64,000 bases of DNA, taken from assembly GCF_900156315.1 (NCBI RefSeq), contig NZ_FTNI01000024.1, forward strand, positions 17,415-81,414, given 5' to 3'. This document shows positions 60,148 through 64,000 of this stretch, in pieces. The stretch comes from Microbispora rosea (GTDB lineage Bacteria > Actinomycetota > Actinomycetes > Streptosporangiales > Streptosporangiaceae). The translations under genes were made by a program, and so were the position numbers. The notes below the pieces were generated by a model. It worked only from the letters and a program-made list of their open reading frames with translations, made no database searches and was not told where the DNA came from. The first letter of the stretch is position 1; the number at the start of each line of letters is the position of its first letter.

Positions 60148-61542
60148 ATGACCGGCCGCGCAACCTCCGTCCGACGCCGCATCTGGGCGGCCGCCGTCGC
60201 CGCAGTGCTGCTCACCGCCTGGCCCGCCGCGACACCGGCGGGCGCGGTCGACGACCCGCCCGCGCCGGTGACCGGCAGCGCCACCTACTTCGACGGCCTC
60301 GGCTCGCCGTACGGCGGCTGCGGCCTGCCGCAGTCGGAGCTGGACTCGCAGGACTTCGTCGCGCTCAACGTGTACGACACGCCCGGCGACTACTCCTTCT
60401 ACCCCCGGCCGCTCACCGGCGCGAACGCGTCCAAGGCCGGGCTGTGGAACAACGGCCTCAACTGCGGCCGGTATGTGAAGGTGACCGTCTCCGACTACTG
60501 CACCGGCGTCAACGACGGGGCGCCCGGCCAGGCGTTCTGCCGCAACGGGTCGTGGGTCTCTGACGCGTACAACGGCGCGACGCTCACCATGATCGTCGCA
60601 GACAGCTGCGGCGACTCCAACGGCTGGTGCCGCGACGACCGGTATCACCTGGACCTGTCGAAGCCGTCGCTCAACAGGTTCGTCAAGAACGGGTCGCCGG
60701 TCGGGGACATGTACCCGAACCACTGGAACAACCGCCACATGACCTGGTCGTTCGTCCCGGCGCCCGGCTACAGCGGCGACATCAGGATCGGGTTCATGAA
60801 GGGCGCGCAGGCGTGGTGGCCCGCGATCGCCGTCTCCCACCTGCCCAACGGCATCCACGGGGTGGAGTACTACGCCGACGGCGCCTGGAAGCAGGCCCAG
60901 ATGAACTCCGACATGGGCCAGTCGTACATCATCGGCGGGGTCACACAGGGATCGACGCAGTTCCAGATCCGGGTGCGCGACGCGTCCGACGCGCTGGTGA
61001 ACGGCGGCCGGGTCTACAGCTTCGCCCTGCCCGCGTCCTGCGGATCGCAGTGCGGCGCGGACTACACCGCGGCGAGCTACACCACGACCACGCCCAGCGG
61101 CTCGCCGTCGCCGTCGCCGTCCGTGTCGCCCTCCGCCTCGCCGTCCGCGTCTCCTTCCGTGTCCCCGTCCGCGTCCCCCTCGGCGTCGCCCTCGCCCAGC
61201 CGCAGTCCCAGCCCCAGTCCCAGCCCGTCGCCGTCGGCGAACCCGGGGAACTGCCAGGTGACCTACCAGGTGGCCAGCTCCTGGCAGGGCGGGTTCACGG
61301 CGAACGTCACGGTCAAGAACACCGGCGCGGCGGCCTGGCCGAACTGGACGGTCACCTGGGACATGCCGTCCGGAGTGAGCCTCGTCAGCGGCTGGAGCGC
61401 GACCGTGACCTCCAGCGGCGGCCGCTGGACGGCCAAGGCGCCCTCGTGGGCGCAGAACCTGGCGCCCGGCGCGTCGGCGAGCTTCGGCTTCCAGGGGTCC
61501 GGCCCCTCCTCGCCGGGGGCGAGCGGGTTCACCTGCTCCTGA
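60148..61542 (+). CDS. Secreted expansin-like protein with CBM2
   Basis: The 464-residue protein has a signal peptide (basic ATSVRRR, hydrophobic core, cleavage near residue 33 after PAGA), a double-psi barrel-like domain with ATYFDG and Cys pairs (YCTGVN, ADSCGDSNGWC), an expansin-type second domain, a Ser/Pro linker and a C-terminal CBM2 (NCQVTYQVASSWQGGFTANVTV, WTVTWDM). Bacterial expansins loosen cellulose and plant cell wall material without hydrolysis. The ATG at 60148 has AGGGAG 5 bp upstream; the GTG at 60130 is less likely. It is divergent from the ligase operon. Confidence 0.9.
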   Translation: MTGRATSVRRRIWAAAVAAVLLTAWPAATPAGAVDDPPAPVTGSATYFDGLGSPYGGCGLPQSELDSQDFVALNVYDTPGDYSFYPRPLTGANASKAGLWNNGLNCGRYVKVTVSDYCTGVNDGAPGQAFCRNGSWVSDAYNGATLTMIVADSCGDSNGWCRDDRYHLDLSKPSLNRFVKNGSPVGDMYPNHWNNRHMTWSFVPAPGYSGDIRIGFMKGAQAWWPAIAVSHLPNGIHGVEYYADGAWKQAQMNSDMGQSYIIGGVTQGSTQFQIRVRDASDALVNGGRVYSFALPASCGSQCGADYTAASYTTTTPSGSPSPSPSVSPSASPSASPSVSPSASPSASPSPSRSPSPSPSPSPSANPGNCQVTYQVASSWQGGFTANVTVKNTGAAAWPNWTVTWDMPSGVSLVSGWSATVTSSGGRWTAKAPSWAQNLAPGASASFGFQGSGPSSPGASGFTCS

Positions 61543-61796
61543 CCCTGCGGCCTGCCCCCGCCCCTCCCCGTCTGTTCCCGACCTCCGGCCGGCTCGCGCG
61601 CCTCGTCGCCACGCGAGCCGGCCGCTCCATATCCGCCCGGGGTCCGCCCCGGGTGTCCTGCCCCGAGCCTGTCCTGGGGGGTCTGCCCCGGTGTGTGCCG
61701 TGGGGGAGGAGGAAGGTCCCGCCGGGCGGGGACCAGCGGCCCTGCCCCGGACGAGGCCCAGGCGGTCGGATAGGGGCAGGAGCAGAAGGAGGAGCC

Positions 61797-62681
61797 ATGA
61801 CCGAACCCGTCATCGTGGGCACCGACGGATCCCGTGCCGCGGCCGCCGCGGTGGAATGGGCCGCCGGCGACGCGGCGCGCAAGGGCCTGCCGCTGCGGAT
61901 CGTCCACGCGGTGGACCGCCTGCCGTACGAGATCGCGCGCTATCCCGTCCCGATCGAGGACCAGCTCGACCGGGCCGGCCGCCGCATCCTGGAGGAGGCG
62001 GAAGAGGCCGTGCGGGAGATCCACCCGGCCGTACGCGTGACCACCGCCATGATCGAGGGCGACCCGTCCCGGGTGCTGCGTCAGGAGGCCGGGAACGCGG
62101 CGGAGGTCGTGATCGGCAGCAGGGGACACGGCGGGTTCACCGGCATGCTGCTCGGCTCGGTCGGCATGCACGTCGCCGGTCAGGTCGACGCCCCCGTCGT
62201 CGTGGTGCGTGCCGGAGTGCCGGCGTCCCACGGGCTGGTCGTCGTCGGTGTCGACGGCTCCGCGGAGGCCGGCGCCGCCCTGACCTACGCGTTCGAGGAG
62301 GCGCGGCTGCGCGACTGCCGCCTGCTCGCCCTGTACGCCTGGCAGCTTCCGGTGCACCCCTTCGCGCCGGAGATCACCTACGACGTCGACGAGGTGCGCA
62401 AGGCCCACGAGGACTGCGCGGCGGGCGCGCTGCGGACCCACCGGGACCGGTATCCCGACGTCGCCGCGGAGATGCGGGCCGTCTGCGCGCATCCGGTCAC
62501 CGCGCTGGTCGAGGCGGGAGAGAAGGCCGACCTGCTCGTCGTGGGGTCGCGAGGGCGCGGCGCCGTCGGCGCGGCGGTGCTCGGCTCGGTGAGCCGGGCG
62601 GTCCTGCACCACGCGCACTGCCCCGTGGCGGTGGTGCGGCCTACCCGGACCGGAGCGCGGAGGCCCTCACCCACGAGTTGA
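61797..62681 (+). CDS. Universal stress protein, two USP domains (second)
   Basis: The 294-residue protein has two USP domains, with ATP motifs GSRGHGGFTGMLLGS and GSRGRGAVGAAVLGS. The ATG at 61797 follows an AGGAGG site. It resembles the protein at 11369 in architecture, but sequence identity appears only moderate. The region 61543-61796 upstream shows no gene. Tandem USPs of actinobacteria often sit in stress or dormancy regulons. Confidence 0.93.
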   Translation: MTEPVIVGTDGSRAAAAAVEWAAGDAARKGLPLRIVHAVDRLPYEIARYPVPIEDQLDRAGRRILEEAEEAVREIHPAVRVTTAMIEGDPSRVLRQEAGNAAEVVIGSRGHGGFTGMLLGSVGMHVAGQVDAPVVVVRAGVPASHGLVVVGVDGSAEAGAALTYAFEEARLRDCRLLALYAWQLPVHPFAPEITYDVDEVRKAHEDCAAGALRTHRDRYPDVAAEMRAVCAHPVTALVEAGEKADLLVVGSRGRGAVGAAVLGSVSRAVLHHAHCPVAVVRPTRTGARRPSPTS

Positions 62682-62780
62682 GGGTTGACGAGCGATCATC
62701 GGCGAAATCCGGGAAAAAGTCTCATACAGGACTTGAATGAGAAACTTGAAGGAGGAAATCCAGCGAGAAAAGGACCTCGT

Positions 62781-63266
62781 GTGACCGAGAACGACGTCAT
62801 CGAATTCGTGACCGGCCTGCCGGGTGTCGCCGCCTTCACCGCCGCGGAGGACAACGGCGCGCCGCGGGCGGCATGGGGAGACACCTTCTTCTACTACGAC
62901 CCCGACGACGAGCCGGCCAACCGGAAGATGCCCTTCGCCACGATCGTCGTGAAGGATTACGAGGGGTTCGACACCGCCTCCGACCTGAACCGGCCCGGCG
63001 TCTTCCGGGTCAACGTCGGGGTCGGCCGCGCCGTGTTCGAGGAGCTGCTCGGTTATCCGCCGGCCGCGCACGCCGACCGCCACGAGGCGCTGGACTACCG
63101 GGTGCCGGACCGGATCCTGCCGCACCCCGTGTACGCCGCCCAGTCGTGGATCTGCGTGCTCAACCCCGGCGACGGCACCGCCGCGCGGGTGCGCGCTCTC
63201 CTCACCGGCGCGCACGCCCGCGCGGCCGCAGGCCACAGGCCGGGTGAGCGCACCACTCGGGCGTGA
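62781..63266 (+). CDS. DUF6194 family protein
   Basis: The 161-residue protein has the DUF6194-type pattern: VIEFVTGLPGV, WGDTFFYYDPD, KMPFATIVVKDYEGFDTASDL and VNVGVGRAVFEELLGYPP. No enzyme motif is visible and the role is unknown. The GTG at 62781 follows AAAAGGA; the frame is open from 62685, and an AAGGAGG lies further upstream near 62750. It is probably a soluble protein. Confidence 0.8.
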   Translation: MTENDVIEFVTGLPGVAAFTAAEDNGAPRAAWGDTFFYYDPDDEPANRKMPFATIVVKDYEGFDTASDLNRPGVFRVNVGVGRAVFEELLGYPPAAHADRHEALDYRVPDRILPHPVYAAQSWICVLNPGDGTAARVRALLTGAHARAAAGHRPGERTTRA

Positions 63267-63338
63267 ACCACCCGCACCCGCCGCCGCCCGCCGGCGGGTG
63301 TTAGCGTGGCCCGGGGATGCGATCTTCGAGGAGGTTTC

Positions 63339-63647
63339 ATGTCGGTTCTCGTCGCGTTCAGCGTCACGCCGATCGGCGCCGGTGAGGACGTCGGCGAGAT
63401 GGTGGCGGAGGCGGTGCGCGTGGTCCGCGCGTCCGGGCTGCCCAACCGCACCGACGCCATGTTCACCACCGTCGAGGGGGAGACGTGGGACGAGGTGCTC
63501 GCCGTCGTCAAGGACGCGGTCGCCGCCGTCGAGGCCCGCTGCTCCCGCGTCAGCCTGGTGCTCAAGGCCGACGCCCGCGCCGGGCAGGACAGGCTCGACG
63601 CCAAGGTCGCGACCGTCGAGCGCCACCTGGCCGAAGGCGCCTCCTGA
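63339..63647 (+). CDS. Thiamine-binding (MTH1187/YqgV) family protein
   Basis: The 102-residue protein shows the MTH1187/YqgV pattern: a beta strand [12 protein letters not shown], the [13 protein letters not shown] turn and [27 protein letters not shown]. Family members bind thiamine or a related small molecule through a ferredoxin-like fold. The ATG at 63339 follows GAGG, and the preceding frame lacks a good start. It is convergent with the endonuclease V gene. Confidence 0.85.
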   Translation: MSVLVAFSVTPIGAGEDVGEMVAEAVRVVRASGLPNRTDAMFTTVEGETWDEVLAVVKDAVAAVEARCSRVSLVLKADARAGQDRLDAKVATVERHLAEGAS

Positions 63648-63673
63648 TCACGTGCGGGGACGCGTCGCCGTAG

Positions 63674-64000
63674 TCAGGTGGAGGCGGCCAGGGCGGCCTT
63701 CAGCGCCGTACGCGACAGCCGGTCGGCGGCGCGCGTCGTCTCGGGGAGCCGGTGACGCGGGGTCAGGGCCAGCACGTCGTGGCAGGCGGTCTCCAGGTCG
63801 ACGCGGTGGCCGACGGAGACGAAGACCGGCTTCACACCGTCCCGGGTACGCAACACCCGGCCGGCAACCCGGCCGTCCAGAAGCAGTTCGCTCCACGAGC
63901 CGCGTTCCCGGCCGGGCGGCTCGAAGGAGCCGACGAAGGCCGTCTTGCCGACGCCGATCGTGGGCAGGCCGGTGAGCACCCCGAGGTGGCAGGCGAGGCC
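63674..64000 (-). CDS. nfi: Endonuclease V (5' end outside the window)
   Basis: This is the C-terminal part, at least 109 residues, of endonuclease V, a repair enzyme that nicks DNA near deaminated bases such as hypoxanthine. The sequence [18 protein letters not shown] is the strongly conserved family segment, followed by [15 protein letters not shown] and [12 protein letters not shown]. The gene runs off the right edge of the window, so the catalytic N-terminal acids are not seen. Confidence 0.9.
   Translation of the reverse strand, partial: GLACHLGVLTGLPTIGVGKTAFVGSFEPPGRERGSWSELLLDGRVAGRVLRTRDGVKPVFVSVGHRVDLETACHDVLALTPRHRLPETTRAADRLSRTALKAALAAST

Noticed and set aside
1..64000. tRNA genes, rRNA genes, CRISPR arrays and insertion sequences
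   Set aside because: Reading by eye I found no cloverleaf-like segment with a TTCGA-type T-loop, no spaced identical repeats and no transposase gene. A covariance-model scan could still find a small RNA.

Overview
The window is very GC-rich actinobacterial chromosome. The gene density, the frequent GTG starts and 1-4 bp stop/start overlaps, an rbpA gene with a SigR-type promoter, an MmpL-type transporter and ECF sigma factors with SnoaL-like tails all fit a Streptosporangiaceae-like actinomycete; the family is inferred and no rRNA is present to fix it. About 65 protein genes are supported. I found no tRNA, rRNA, CRISPR array, prophage or complete insertion sequence. Most long open frames antisense to these genes are high-GC shadows.

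Layout. 1-8 kb: a serine hydrolase starting in a 15-bp tandem repeat, a DUF1206 membrane protein, a TetR/SDR divergent pair with two palindromic operators, an ECF41/SigJ sigma factor divergent from a second SDR (this pair lies between two copies of a 124-bp direct repeat), and a MarR/hydrolase operon. 8.5-14 kb: a TetR-MMPL efflux operon, a universal stress protein, rbpA and a UMF1-type MFS transporter. 14-19 kb: a glycerophosphodiesterase, then a coupled operon of thioester-reductase-like SDR, fatty-acyl-AMP ligase and acyl carrier protein, divergent from a four-EF-hand calcium protein. 19-28 kb: two RNA methyltransferases, an ECF sigma factor with a membrane partner, a GT39-like membrane protein, a MoxR-DUF58-VWA operon, a membrane protein with a degenerate kinase-like N-lobe, and a stand-alone FabF. 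28-32 kb: a redox cluster (quinone oxidoreductase, nitroreductase, AhpD/CMD protein) facing a TetR gene with paired operators. 32-38 kb: a two-component system, an alpha-amylase-family enzyme, a membrane protein, a leaderless Zn-protease gene with a MerR-type promoter, and a TauE/SafE transporter. 38-45 kb: a frameshifted NDH-2-like oxidoreductase, a membrane protein and a second SigJ-like sigma factor, then a zinc alcohol dehydrogenase and a methyltransferase/TetR pair. 45-51.5 kb: a LacI-controlled sugar ABC importer with a GH1 beta-glucosidase. 51.5-64 kb: small enzymes, a second TauE/SafE protein, a three-gene operon of carboxylate-amine ligase, NAGGN-type amidotransferase and S9 peptidase, an expansin-like CBM2 protein, a second universal stress protein, a DUF6194 protein, a thiamine-binding-family protein and the 3' part of an endonuclease V gene cut by the window edge.

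How the genes work together. The clearest circuits are the disaccharide importer with its GH1 enzyme and LacI repressor (matching palindromes upstream of both the importer and the repressor), the split fatty-acid-activating and reducing operon, and the ligase-amidotransferase-peptidase operon. The last resembles the N-acetylglutaminylglutamine amide osmolyte trio but has a GCS2/YbdK-type ligase in place of the known synthetase and an S9 peptidase in place of M42; it is my best candidate for an undescribed variant system. A second theme is local regulation: at least five repressor genes have readable dyads next to their start codons. A third is the repeated occurrence of short tandem duplications of 14-24 bp, usually in frame inside genes.
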